DNA from: Ascidia mentula
Lineage: Eukaryota; Chordata; Ascidiacea; Phlebobranchia; Ascidiidae
Length of the DNA stretch: 64,000 bases
Assembly: GCA_947561715.1 (NCBI GenBank)
Contig: OX387201.1
Coordinates: forward strand, 2,064,001-2,128,000
Direction: 5' to 3'
Position numbers and translations under genes: made by a program. Below are positions 25,001 through 38,300 of the stretch, piece by piece (position 1 is the first letter of the stretch; each line of letters opens with the position of its first letter). Below the pieces are notes generated by a model. The model searched no databases. It saw nothing but the letters and a program-made list of their open reading frames with translations, and was not told where the DNA came from.

Positions 25001-25930
25001 AGTGGGTGGAAATTTGTTATGCGCGTGGAAAACTTGGTGCGGATAAGTGAGGTTGACAATCGCCTGAGTCTTTTAAGTTTAACAATATTTAATATTTGGT
25101 TACTGTCACTGTTTTTGAAAGTTTGGAATCACTTCGTGTAGTTTGCCTTCTATAGGATGTAACGAAATATGCCGAAACGTTAAAACTTGAAACAGAACAG
25201 CCGACTTACATTAATAAACATTCAATTCGTTTGGTCGCATTGTACGGATGAAACTTTCGTGCCACAAAAAACTTCTTGGACGAAAAGCCAACAATCTCAT
25301 TCTACAACAGTTGACCTACACATTGCCTGTATATTGCCGGTCACCATCCCGAAAAGGTGCACTCCTAAGATCAATCGAGTTTTAGTTACACTTAAATGGG
25401 CCTTAACGTGGAAAAGAGTTAAATGACACCCTACAGAGCACTGCAGGAACACAAAATCTTGCACTGACAGAAGCAAAGGGTTATGCGACTCTCGGTACTA
25501 ACGACCAGGTTACAATGGGAATTCATCTATGAAAATCTACCCCAAGCTACAATGGAGACCTAATAGGTCAAAAATAATTAAGAGAATGCAAATTAATCAA
25601 GTCGGGGATATGTGTCTGCTGCAATTATGGCATCGAATCGTTGTTGTATTTATTTACTGAGTGTCCAGTAGTGGTAAAATAAGACTGAGTGAAGATCAGC
25701 GGATAGAGTAGTGCCAAACATCTGGTTCACTTTTCACACCTTACTTAATGTTGATATTGTGCATGAGAGTTTTCTTGAAAAGTGCTCTGCTTTGTGCCAG
25801 ACAAACTATACACAGATGCAAATATGCCAATAGGCGGCCAACCGCAACGGACTTTCTGCTTGCATAATAATTGACAAGAACCAATGAAATGATTATTGCT
25901 GGTTAAAAAACACCAAATATAAATGCTCGC
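22020..25930. other. Long stretch without a recognisable gene
   Basis: The open frames here are short and none shows a domain I recognise. The segment from about 22040 to 23100 is locally GC-rich, with short inverted similarity near its ends (GTGATTCACCCGGGG near 22049; GGGGGAATCACC near 23034), so it may be a mobile-element remnant. From 23.8 to 24.0 kb there is another GC-rich patch. The rest, up to the satellite, appears non-coding. Confidence 0.5.
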
Positions 25931-28900
25931 AAGTGTCTGAAATGCCGGTTAAAACCGGTTTGGAGGTTCGAGAGGCTGCTGAAACCGGCCCCAACCGGAT
26001 TTAAACTGGAATATTCCGCCGATTTCCGCCCACAAGTGGACATTTTTGTAATGGACGAAATCCGGAAAAACCGAAAGGGGTTAGCCTTGGTGTTTTTTCG
26101 AAAATCGAACGAAAGTTTAATGTCTCGAATTCCGGTTTAAACCGGTTTGGAGGTTCGAGAGGCTGCTGAAACCGGCCCCAACCGGTTTTGAACTGGAATA
26201 TTCCGGCGATTTCCGCCCACAAGTGGACATTTTTGTATCGGACGAAATCCGGAAAAACGGAAAGGGTAGCCTTGGTGTTTTTTCGAAAATCGAACGAAAG
26301 TTTAATGTCTCGAATTCCGGTTTAAACCGGTTTGGAGGTTCGAGAGGCTGCTGAAACCGGCCCCAACCGGTTTTAAACTGGAATATTTCGGCGATTTCCG
26401 CCCACAAGTGGACATTTTTGTATCGGACGAAATCCGGAAAAACGGAAAGGGGTTAGCCTTGGTGTTTTTTCGAAAATCGAACGAAAGTTTAATGTCTCGA
26501 ATTCCGGTTTAAACCGGTTTGGAGGTTCGAGAGGCTGCTGAAACCGGCCCCAACCGGTTTTAAACTGGAATATTCCGGCGATTTCCGCCCACAAGTGGAC
26601 ATTTTTGTATCGGACGAAATCCGGAAAAACGGAAAGGGGTTAGCCTTGGTGTTTTTTCGAAAATTGAACGAAAGTTTAATGTCACGAATTCCGGTTTGAA
26701 CCGGTTTGGAGGTTCGAGAGGCTGCTGAAACCGGCCCCAACCGGTTTTAAACTGGAATATTCCGGCGATTTCCACCCACAAGTGGACATTTTTGTATCGG
26801 ACGAAATCCGGAAAAACGGAAAGGGGTTAGCCTTGGTGTTTTTTCGAAAATCGGACGAAAGTTTAATGTCTCGAATTCCGGTTTAAACCGGTTTGGAGGT
26901 TCGAGAGGCTGCTGAAACCGGCCCCAACCGGTTTTAAACTGGAATATTCCGGCGATTTCCGCCCACAAGTGGACATTTTTGTATCGGACGAAATCCGGAA
27001 AAACGGAAAGGGGTTAGCCTTGGTGTTTTTTCGAAAATCGAACGAAAGTTTAATGTCACGAATTCCGGTTTAAACCGGTTTGGAGGTTCGAGAGGCTGCT
27101 GAAACCGGCCCCAACCGGTTTTAAACTGGAATATTCCGGCGATTTCCGCCCACAAGTGGACATTTTTGTATCGGACGAAATCCGGAAAAACGGAAAGGGT
27201 AGCCTTGGTGTTTTTTCGAAAATCGAACGAAAGTTTAATGTCTCGAATTTCGGTTTAAACCGGTTTGGAGGTTCGAGAGGCTGCTGAAACCGGCCCCAAC
27301 CGGTTTTAAACTGGAATATTCCGGCGATTTCCGCCCACAAGTGGACATTTTTGTATCGGACGAAATCCGGAAAAACGGAAAGGGTAGCCTTGGTGTTTTT
27401 TCGAAAATCGAACGAAAGTTTAATGTCACGAATTCCGGTTTAAACCGGTTTGGAGGTTCGAGAGGCTGCTGAAACCGGCCCCAACCGATTTTGAACTGGA
27501 ATATTCAGGCGATTTCCGCCCACAAGTGGGCATTTTTGTATCAGACGAAATCCGGAAAAACGGAAAGGGGTTAGCCTTGGTGTTTTTTCGAAAATCGAAC
27601 GAAAGTTTAATGTCACGAATTCCGGTTTAAACCGGTTTGGAGGTTCGAGAGGCTGCTGAAACCGGCCCCAACCGGTTTTAAACTGGAATATTCCGGCGAT
27701 TTCCGCCCACAAGTGGACATTTTTGTATCGGACGAAATCCGGAAAAACCGAAAGGGGTTAGCCTTGGTGTTTTTTCGAAAATCGAACGAAAGTTTAATGT
27801 CTCGAATTCCGGTTTAAACCGGTTTGGAGGTTCGAGAGGCTGCTGAAACCGGCACCAACCGGTTTTGAACTGGAATATTCCGGCGATTTCCGCCCACAAG
27901 TGGGCATTTTTGTATCGTACGAAATCCGGAAAAACGGAAAGGGGTTAGCCTTGGTGTTTTTTCGAAAATCGAACGAAAGTTTAATGTCTCGAATTCCGGT
28001 TTAAACCGGTTTGGAGGTTCGAGAGGCTGCTGAAACCGGCCCCAACCGGTTTTAAACTGGAATATTCCGGCGATTTCCACCCACAAGTGGACATTTTTGT
28101 ATCGGACGAAATCCGGAAAAACGGAAAGGGGTTAGCCTTGGTGTTTTTTCGAAAATCGAACGAAAGTTTAATGTCACGAATTCCGGTTTAAACCGGTTTG
28201 GAGGTTCGAGAGGCTGCTGAAACCGGCCCCAACCGGTTTTAAACTGGAATATTCCGGCGATTTCCGCCCACAAGTGGACATTTTTGTATCGGACGAAATC
28301 CGGAAAAACGGAAAGGGGTTAGCCTTGGTGTTTTTTCGAAAATCGAACGAAAGTTTAATGTCTCGAATTCCGGTTTAAACCGGTTTGGAGGTTCGAGAGG
28401 CTGCTGAAACCGGCCCCAACCGGTTTTGAACTGGAATATTCCGGCGATTTCCGCCCACAAGTGGACATTTTTGTATCGGACGAAATCCGGAAAAACGGAA
28501 AGGGTAGCCTTGGTGTTTTTTCGAAAATCGAACGAAAGTTTAATGTCTCGAATTCCGGTTTAAACCGGTTTGGAGGTTCGAGAGGCTGCTGAAACCGGCC
28601 CCAACCGGTTTTAAACTGGAATATTTCGGCGATTTCCGCCCACAAGTGGACATTTTTGTATCGGACGAAATCCGGAAAAACGGAAAGGGGTTAGCCTTGG
28701 TGTTTTTTCGAAAATCGAACGAAAGTTTAATGTCTCGAATTCCGGTTTAAACCGGTTTGGAGGTTCGAGAGGCTGCTGAAACCGGCCCCAACCGGTTTTA
28801 AACTGGAATATTCCGGCGATTTCCGCCCACAAGTGGACATTTTTGTATCGGACGAAATCCGGAAAAACGGAAAGGGGTTAGCCTTGGTGTTTTTTCGAAA

Positions 28901-31900
28901 ATTGAACGAAAGTTTAATGTCACGAATTCCGGTTTGAACCGGTTTGGAGGTTCGAGAGGCTGCTGAAACCGGCCCCAACCGGTTTTAAACTGGAATATTC
29001 CGGCGATTTCCACCCACAAGTGGACATTTTTGTATCGGACGAAATCCGGAAAAACGGAAAGGGGTTAGCCTTGGTGTTTTTTCGAAAATCGGACGAAAGT
29101 TTAATGTCTCGAATTCCGGTTTAAACCGGTTTGGAGGTTCGAGAGGCTGCTGAAACCGGCCCCAACCGGTTTTAAACTGGAATATTCCGGCGATTTCCGC
29201 CCACAAGTGGACATTTTTGTATCGGACGAAATCCGGAAAAACGGAAAGGGGTTAGCCTTGGTGTTTTTTCGAAAATCGAACGAAAGTTTAATGTCACGAA
29301 TTCCGGTTTAAACCGGTTTGGAGGTTCGAGAGGCTGCTGAAACCGGCCCCAACCGGTTTTAAACTGGAATATTCCGGCGATTTCCGCCCACAAGTGGACA
29401 TTTTTGTATCGGACGAAATCCGGAAAAACGGAAAGGGTAGCCTTGGTGTTTTTTCGAAAATCGAACGAAAGTTTAATGTCTCGAATTCCGGTTTAAACCG
29501 GTTTGGAGGTTCGAGAGGCTGCTGAAACCGGCCCCAACCGGTTTTAAACTGGAATATTCCGGCGATTTCCGCCCACAAGTGGACATTTTTGTATCGGACG
29601 AAATCCGGAAAAACGGAAAGGGTAGCCTTGGTGTTTTTTCGAAAATCGAACGAAAGTTTAATGTCACGAATTCCGGTTTAAACCGGTTTGGAGGTTCGAG
29701 AGGCTGCTGAAACCGGCCCCAACCGGTTTTGAACTGGAATATTCCGGCGATTTCCGCCCACAAGTGGACATTTTTGTATCGGACGAAATCCGGAAAAACG
29801 GAAAGGGTAGCCTTGGTGTTTTTTCGAAAATCGAACGAAAGTTTAATGTCTCGAATTCCGGTTTAAACCGGTTTGGAGGTTCGAGAGGCTGCTGAAACCG
29901 GCCCCAACCGGTTTTAAACTGGAATATTCCGGCGATTTCCGCCCACAAGTGGACATTTTTGTATCGGACGAAATCCGGAAAAACGGAAAGGGTAGCCTTG
30001 GTGTTTTTTCGAAAATCGAACGAAAGTTTAATGTCTCGAATTCCGGTTTAAACCGGTTTGGAGGTTCGAGAGGCTGCTGAAACCGGCCCCAACCGGTTTT
30101 GAACTGGAATATTCCGGCGATTTCCGCCCACAAGTGGACATTTTTGTATCGGACGAAATCCGGAAAAACGGAAAGGGGTTAGCCTTGGTGTTTTTTCGAA
30201 AATCGAACGAAAGTTTAATGTCTCGAATTCCGGTTTAAACCGGTTTGGAGGTTCGAGAGGCTGCTGAAACCGGCCCCAACCGGTTTTAAACTGGAATATT
30301 CCGGCGATTTCCGCCCACAAGTGGGCATTTTTGTATCGGACGAAATCCGGAAAAACGGAAAGGGGTTAGCCTTGGTGTTTTTTCGAAAATCGGACGAAAG
30401 TTTAATGTCTCGAATTCCGGTTTAAACCGGTTTGGAGGTTCGAGAGGCTGCTGAAACCGGCCCCAACCGGTTTTAAACTGGAATATTCCGGCGATTTCCG
30501 CCCACAAGTGGACATTTTTGTATCGGACGAAATCCGGAAAAACGGAAAGGGGTTACGAAATCCGGAAAAACCGAAAGGGGTTAGCCTTGGTGTTTTTTCG
30601 AAAATCGAACGAAAGTTTAATGTCTCGAATTCCGGTTTAAACCGGTTTGGAGGTTCGACAGGCTGCTGAAACCGGCCCCAACCGGTTTTGAACTGGAATA
30701 TTCAGGCGATTTCCGCCCACAAGTGGGCATTTTTGTATCGGACGAAATCCGGAAAAACGGAAAGGGGTTAGCCTTGGTGTTTTTTCGAAAATCGAACGAA
30801 AGTTTAATGTCACGAATTCCGGTTTAAACCGGTTTGGAGGTTCGAGAGGCTGCTGAAACCGGCCCCAACCGGTTTTAAACTGGAATATTCCGCCGATTTC
30901 CGCCCACAAGTGGACATTTTTGTATTGGACGAAATCCGGAAAAACGGAAAGGGGTTAGCCTTGGTGTTTTTTCGAAAATCGAACGAAAGTTTAATGTCTC
31001 GAATTCCGGTTTAAACCGGTTTGGAGGTTCGAGAGGCTGCTGAAACCGGCCCCAACCGGTTTTGAACTGGAATATTCCGGCGATTTCCGCCCACAAGTGG
31101 ACATTTTTGTATCGGACGAAATCCGGAAAAACGGAAAGGGGTTAGCCTTGGTGTTTTTTCGAAAATCGAACGAAAGTTTAATGTCTCGAATTCCGGTTTA
31201 AACCGGTTTGGAGGTTCGAGAGGCTGCTGAAACCGGCCCCAACCGGTTTTGAACTGGAATATTCCGGCGATTTCCGCCCACAAGTGGACATTTTTGTATC
31301 GGACGAAATCCGGAAAAACGGAAAGGGTAGCCTTGGTGTTTTTTCGAAAATCGAACGAAAGTTTAATGTCTCGAATTCCGGTTTAAACCGGTTTGGAGGT
31401 TCGAGAGGCTGCTGAAACCGGCCCCAACCGGTTTTAAACTGGAATATTTCGGCGATTTCCGCCCACAAGTGGACATTTTTGTATCGGACGAAATCCGGAA
31501 AAACGGAAAGGGGTTAGCCTTGGTGTTTTTTCGAAAATCGAACGAAAGTTTAATGTCTCGAATTCCGGTTTAAACCGGTTTGGAGGTTCGAGAGGCTGCT
31601 GAAACCGGCCCCAACCGGTTTTAAACTGGAATATTCCGGCGATTTCCGCCCACAAGTGGACATTTTTGTATCGGACGAAATCCGGAAAAACGTTGGTGTT
31701 TTTTCGAAAATTGAACGAAAGTTTAATGTCACGAATTCCGGTTTGAACCGGTTTGGAGGTTCGAGAGGCTGCTGAAACCGGCCCCAACCGGTTTTAAACT
31801 GGAATATTCCGGCGATTTCCACCCACAAGTGGACATTTTTGTATCGGACGAAATCCGGAAAAACGGAAAGGGGTTAGCCTTGGTGTTTTTTCGAAAATCG

Positions 31901-34900
31901 GACGAAAGTTTAATGTCTCGAATTCCGGTTTAAACCGGTTTGGAGGTTCGAGAGGCTGCTGAAACCGGCCCCAACCGGTTTTAAACTGGAATATTCCGGC
32001 GATTTCCGCCCACAAGTGGACATTTTTGTATCGGACGAAATCCGGAAAAACGGAAAGGGGTTAGCCTTGGTGTTTTTTCGAAAATCGAACGAAAGTTTAA
32101 TGTCACGAATTCCGGTTTAAACCGGTTTGGAGGTTCGAGAGGCTGCTGAAACCGGCCCCAACCGGTTTTAAACTGGAATATTCCGGCGATTTCCGCCCAC
32201 AAGTGGACATTTTTGTATCGGACGAAATCCGGAAAAACGGAAAGGGTAGCCTTGGTGTTTTTTCGAAAATCGAACGAAAGTTTAATGTCTCGAATTCCGG
32301 TTTAAACCGGTTTGGAGGTTCGAGAGGCTGCTGAAACCGGCCCCAACCGGTTTTAAACTGGAATATTCCGGCGATTTCCGCCCACAAGTGGACATTTTTG
32401 TATCGGACGAAATCCGGAAAAACGGAAAGGGTAGCCTTGGTGTTTTTTCGAAAATCGAACGAAAGTTTAATGTCACGAATTCCGGTTTAAACCGGTTTGG
32501 AGGTTCGAGAGGCTGCTGAAACCGGCCCCAACCGATTTTGAACTGGAATATTCAGGCGATTTCCGCCCACAAGTGGGCATTTTTGTATCAGACGAAATCC
32601 GGAAAAACGGAAAGGGGTTAGCCTTGGTGTTTTTTCGAAAATCGAACGAAAGTTTAATGTCACGAATTCCGGTTTAAACCGGTTTGGAGGTTCGAGAGGC
32701 TGCTGAAACCGGCCCCAACCGGTTTTAAACTGGAATATTCCGGCGATTTCCGCCCACAAGTGGACATTTTTGTATCGGACGAAATCCGGAAAAACCGAAA
32801 GGGGTTAGCCTTGGTGTTTTTTCGAAAACCGAACGAAAGTTTAATGTCTCGAATTCCGGTTTAAACCGGTTTGGAGGTTCGAGAGGCTGCTGAAACCGGC
32901 ACCAACCGGTTTTGAACTGGAATATTCCGGCGATTTCCGCCCACAAGTGGGCATTTTTGTATCGTACGAAATCCGGAAAAACGGAAAGGGGTTAGCCTTG
33001 GTGTTTTTTCGAAAATCGAACGAAAGTTTAATGTCTCGAATTCCGGTTTAAACCGGTTTGGAGGTTCGAGAGGCTGCTGAAACCGGCCCCAACCGGTTTT
33101 AAACTGGAATATTCCGGCGATTTCCACCCACAAGTGGACATTTTTGTATCGGACGAAATCCGGAAAAACGGAAAGGGGTTAGCCTTGGTGTTTTTTCGAA
33201 AATCGAACGAAAGTTTAATGTCACGAATTCCGGTTTAAACCGGTTTGGAGGTTCGAGAGGCTGCTGAAACCGGCCCCAACCGGTTTTAAACTGGAATATT
33301 CCGGCGATTTCCGCCCACAAGTGGACATTTTTGTATCGGACGAAATCCGGAAAAACGGAAAGGGGTTAGCCTTGGTGTTTTTTCGAAAATCGAACGAAAG
33401 TTTAATGTCTCGAATTCCGGTTTAAACCGGTTTGGAGGTTCGAGAGGCTGCTGAAACCGGCCCCAACCGGTTTTAAACTGGAATATTCCGGCGATTTCCG
33501 CCCACAAGTGGACATTTTTGTATCGGACGAAATCCGGAAAAACGGAAAGGGTAGCCTTGGTGTTTTTTCGAAAATCGAACGAAAGTTTAATGTCACGAAT
33601 TCCGGTTTAAACCGGTTTGGAGGTTCGAGAGGCTGCTGAAACCGGCCCCAACCGGTTTTAAACTGGAATATTCCGGCGATTTCCGCCCACAAGTGGACAT
33701 TTTTGTATCGGACGAAATCCGGAAAAACGGAAAGGGGTTACGAAATCCGGAAAAACCGAAAGGGGTTAGCCTTGGTGTTTTTTCGAAAATCGAACGAAAG
33801 TTTAATGTCTCGAATTCCGGTTTAAACCGGTTTGGAGGTTCGACAGGCTGCTGAAACCGGCCCCAACCGGTTTTGAACTGGAATATTCAGGCGATTTCCG
33901 CCCACAAGTGGGCATTTTTGTATCGGACGAAATCCGGAAAAACGGAAAGGGGTTAGCCTTGGTGTTTTTTCGAAAATCGAACGAAAGTTTAATGTCACGA
34001 ATTCCAGTTTAAACCGGTTTGGAGGTTCGAGAGGCTGCTGAAACCGGCCCCAACCGGTTTTAAACTGGAATATTCCGCCGATTTCCGCCCACAAGTGGAC
34101 ATTTTTGTATTGGACGAAATCCGGAAAAACGGAAAGGGGTTAGCCTTGGTGTTTTTTCGAAAATCGAACGAAAGTTTAATGTCTCGAATTCCGGTTTAAA
34201 CCGGTTTGGAGGTTCGAGAGGCTGCTGAAACCGGCCCCAACCGGTTTTGAACTGGAATATTCCGGCGATTTCCGCCCACAAGTGGACATTTTTGTATCGG
34301 ACGAAATCCGGAAAAACGGAAAGGGGTTAGCCTTGGTGTTTTTTCGAAAATCGAACGAAAGTTTAATGTCTCGAATTCCGGTTTAAACCGGTTTGGAGGT
34401 TCGAGAGGCTGCTGAAACCGGCCCCAACCGGTTTTAAACTGGAATATTCCGGCGATTTCCGCCCACAAGTGGGCATTTTTGTATCGGACGAAATCCGGAA
34501 AAACGGAAAGGGGTTAGCCTTGGTGTTTTTTCGAAAATCGAACGAAAGTTTAATGTCTCGAATTCCGGTTTAAACCGGTTTGGAGGTTCGAGAGGCTGCT
34601 GAAACCGGCCCCAACCGGATTTAAACTGGAATATTCCGCCGATTTCCGCCCACAAGTGGACATTTTTGTATTGGACGAAATCCGGAAAAACGGAAAGGGG
34701 TTACGAAATCCGGAAAAACCGAAAGGGGTTAGCCTTGGTGTTTTTTCGAAAATCGAACGAAAGTTTAATGTCTCGAATTCCGGTTTAAACCGGTTTGGAG
34801 GTTCGAGAGGCTGCTGAAACCGGCACCAACCGGTTTTGAACTGGAATATTCCGGCGATTTCCGCCCACAAGTGGACATTTTTGTATCGGACGAAATCCGG

Positions 34901-34963
34901 AAAAACGGAAAGGAGCCTTGGTGTTTTTTCGAAAATCGACCGAAGATTTAATGTCTCTAATTC
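25931..34963. repeat. Tandem satellite array, 187/185-bp monomer, about 48 copies
   Basis: A monomer of 187 bp, or 185 bp where GGAAAGGGTAGCC replaces GGAAAGGGGTTAGCC, repeats head to tail for about 9 kb. Each unit contains the palindrome CCGGTTTAAACCGG, then GGAGGTTCGAGAGGCTGCTG, CCCCAACCGGTTTTAAACTG and GGAATATTCCGGCG, and ends in CGAAAATCGAACGAAAG and AATGTCTCGAATT. Copies are nearly identical, with few variant positions. Variant units recur at fixed offsets, showing higher-order duplication. Three units (near 30540, 33736 and 34696) carry the same 28-bp internal duplication and are 215 bp long; one near 31690 lacks 14 bp. Both array edges are degenerate. Minus-strand open frames of 73-96 codons occur in every unit, but the period is not a multiple of three and they look incidental. 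Confidence 0.97.
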
Positions 34964-35369
34964 ATAAAATCATAAATTAAAGTATTCTTCTGTATTCTAT
35001 TTTTGAGCGACATCCCCTTGAACATTTTTTGCTTTTTGAGGTAACTTTTTTACAGCACCCAGCACCAAATGACTATACCTGATTAAGAAGGGCAAAAAAA
35101 ATGCACTAAAACTGCACTTAACATGCTTAAAATCGCCCCGGCAATAACATGGGCCTTCCCACTCATTCAACCATTAATTTGACCTCAATGGCGTAACTGA
35201 GTTTCCCTGTTACAGAGGATTACAAGGAGGGCATTCACCTCGGGTGAAACTTTTTTAATAGAAACACTGATATGCGGTCTTAAAAAAAACTAACATTGTT
35301 GAAGATAAAACAACTTTAAAAAGCGTTGCTGTTCGCCTGCCCTTTTGAAACGCAGACAGAGAAATAACA
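34964..35369. other. Spacer between satellite and RPUSD4 stop; no gene seen
   Basis: About 400 bp of AT-rich sequence contains the RPUSD4 3' UTR (minus strand). No canonical AATAAA was found close to the stop codon. Confidence 0.4.
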
Positions 35370-38300
35370 TCAATAAAACTTCTTGTATTTCACGTTGACC
35401 TGCGGACGAAAAACGAAAACGCAATCTTTTTCGCCATCTTCCCCCGACTCTCGTCTTTCTTCCGTACTTTCCACTGTCGGGTCGTGATAAAGGGGATTTC
35501 TGAAGTCCGCGGGAGGGGCTTCAAGGTCAGGGGGCGGAAGACGTTTAACATTCCACGGGGACGGAACGCCGGCTCGCAGACCGAAAAGTTTCATCGATCG
35601 TTCGAAGTGGGCGGGGACCCGCGATCCAACCACTAGGTGGCGCTTCCGTTGATCTTTAAACACGTCTGGAAAGAACGGAAATATTAAAAAAAAAATTTAT
35701 AAATTCACGAAAAGTTTTACAACTTTCTACAATTAAAACTTGGTTTGCCAAACAGGTGAATAAAAGGTCAAACATGCATTCCATTACATTCCACGGAACA
35801 CACGCTTACATGAGTAGAATTTAAAAACGATAGATTTTAATATATGTACTGGGACTATTACATTGAACGTGTCACCATCAGCATTGCGGCTGCTACCAAT
35901 CACAAGAAAACAAAATGAAGCCTTGTACAATGTTTGGGATATAGACGCTTAAACACAAGACGTGTGCTTTCATACCAGTTACACATTTGCTTTGCTGACC
36001 ATCTTTAATAACAAACTGTTTCAGGCGCCACTTTCGAAACAACATTTTTGTTGAACGATTGGTTCTGGTTATTTTACTTACAACACAACACAACGAGGGC
36101 AACGCATATTATACAGCAAAACTCCAAAAATGCAAATTTCACATGGGACAAAACCAAAGCATGAAGATACAATAAGATACAATGATTTTACAACAGCTTA
36201 AAAATAAACCTCACCAGGAATTAGGATCTGACTTTGGTGGAGGTGCATGGGTATGTGGCGGGTTTTGGTCGACGGCAGTTGAAGTCTTTTGAGCATTAGA
36301 GGGGAAAGTTTTTGTGGCGCCAGTGAGCCCAGTTCTGAGTACTTGTGGTCGCCAAGAATTGGGCAGCCCAAGCCATCAGCTGCATGGACTCTGATTTGAT
36401 GTTTGGCAGCTAAAAAATCAACATAAAATGTGAACTCTTACATTGTTGGCAATTATCACATCAAATTTTTCAAAATCACATAAGTCAGTTGTAGGATAAG
36501 TTTGCGTTGAAATAAAATCACTTTCCATGGCAACTACAAAACATAAATGACCACAAACACCCAAAAAACAATTATTTCAACACATAAATTGGGTAATAAT
36601 GATCCTAACAAATATTTTTTGACAAATATCAACAGTATCTATTTTTTTAGTCAAAGATTAATCACAGTGGAAATCAACCAATATACACACATTCTACTTC
36701 AACGTACTTGTTTCAGGTTCAAACTCAACCAAGGACACTTCTCCCTGATAATCGATCACTCTGTACTTTGTGATTGCTCTTTGGCCCCGCTGTATACTCT
36801 GAGGTGTTTCCTCACCCGTCATAGGGTCGTACCTTAATATGTGGCAAAGAACGTGAAACAATTGGGAATTACAAAATAATCAGCAGCTGAGTAAAATTTT
36901 GGCTAATTTTATTCAAATGAGAACAATTTACATAAAAAAAAATATTTGATGCCAAATATTGCAATGGTTTATTTAGTTACTACTTTTGTCAGGTCTGACA
37001 TGTTGTTGCATTAGCTGTGACATTTTTGAAAGGGAATTTCACCTTATCCAAAAAAATGCTACTAAAAAGGACTTGTTGTGGTTTCACAAACTTTAGGGGG
37101 CACAAAAGGTCCCGGTATAGCAACAAACTTATATACTTATAGCATTGTTTTGTCTAGAATGAAGTGGTTTCTGCCAGGACATGGTTCTTACCTGACGTTT
37201 GGTTTGGCAACCATTCGTGAAAATTTCTTCGAAGAGTTGCGGTCGGTAAAATGACCTTCTCCAATCGGAATGTCAATTATGCCCTCTTGTGGTTGTGGAA
37301 CACCAATGACAATTGCCCTAATTAAATTTGTATTCAGTTCCTGTTTAATATGATTCCAAAAATAGGTTTACGACAAGAAATACTTTAATAGAAGTACAAA
37401 AAAGTAATCAAAATCAAAGCAAAAGTAAATATAACCAACATACAAACTACTAAAACTGGCACAAATGTAAAAAAAACACTGTTTTCCGTTAAAAAAGTTA
37501 TACTTTCTTGAAAGAATGTTTGCAAAAAAATAACCTTCGACGTACCAAACTTTCTTGCAAATCAAGTGCATCCGAAACATCTTCTTAATGTGCTTTTCAA
37601 GTTCTGGATCTGCGCAACACACTATCACCCCGGTTGTGTTCTTGTCAAGTCGGTTGCAGAGTGCGAGAGGAATATTTGTACTGATCCCGTGCACCATCCT
37701 AGACACCATTGGAAGGACTCTTTTGATGTTTTTCTTCAGCCCATCTCCATCTAAACACAAACATTTTTGTTACAGTCAGAGATTACATATATATACATAA
37801 TACTGTGAAGCAAAATCAAACACATGTGAAAATTACATGTTTAGTCTTTACATTGACTGCATGTATGGTTGTAACCACTTGGTGAAAAAAATATGTTCGG
37901 CAAAAATAATATATGCAAATTTTAAGATAAAACCGCCAGTTGTATTTCACAAAAACATGTCAATTAATGTGAAAAAAATTGGTATTTAATAAAAAGGAGT
38001 CCATTATTACGATAACATTTAAAACAATAGGTATCAGAGCAAAACATTGTGGATGTATTGTACACAAAGCCTGTTGCACCTCCACCGCACCTGTATGAAC
38101 TGGTAAAAAGTGGAAGGATACAAAACCCACATAAGGCTTTTGTGCGACAGGATGCAATTTCCCAAAATAAGGCACCAGAATAACCTTACCATAGCAGCTT
38201 ACTGGAAGCTGCTCATCCTTCCTAATGTACTTATTTAACTTCAGACATAAAAAATGCCACGTCTACGTCTGTGAAAAGTAATGACAGCATGTACTTGGCC

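Noticed and set aside
26001-34870. Repeated minus-strand open frames of 73-117 codons starting MWAEIAGIFQ in the satellite
   Set aside because: They recur because the monomer recurs. The period (187 or 185) is not a multiple of three, so no frame persists, and variants do not favour silent changes to the eye. There is no start context or splice structure.
37960-38175. Minus-strand open frame inside RPUSD4
   Set aside because: It lies within the intron between exons 2 and 3, and including it would break the RluA fold alignment.
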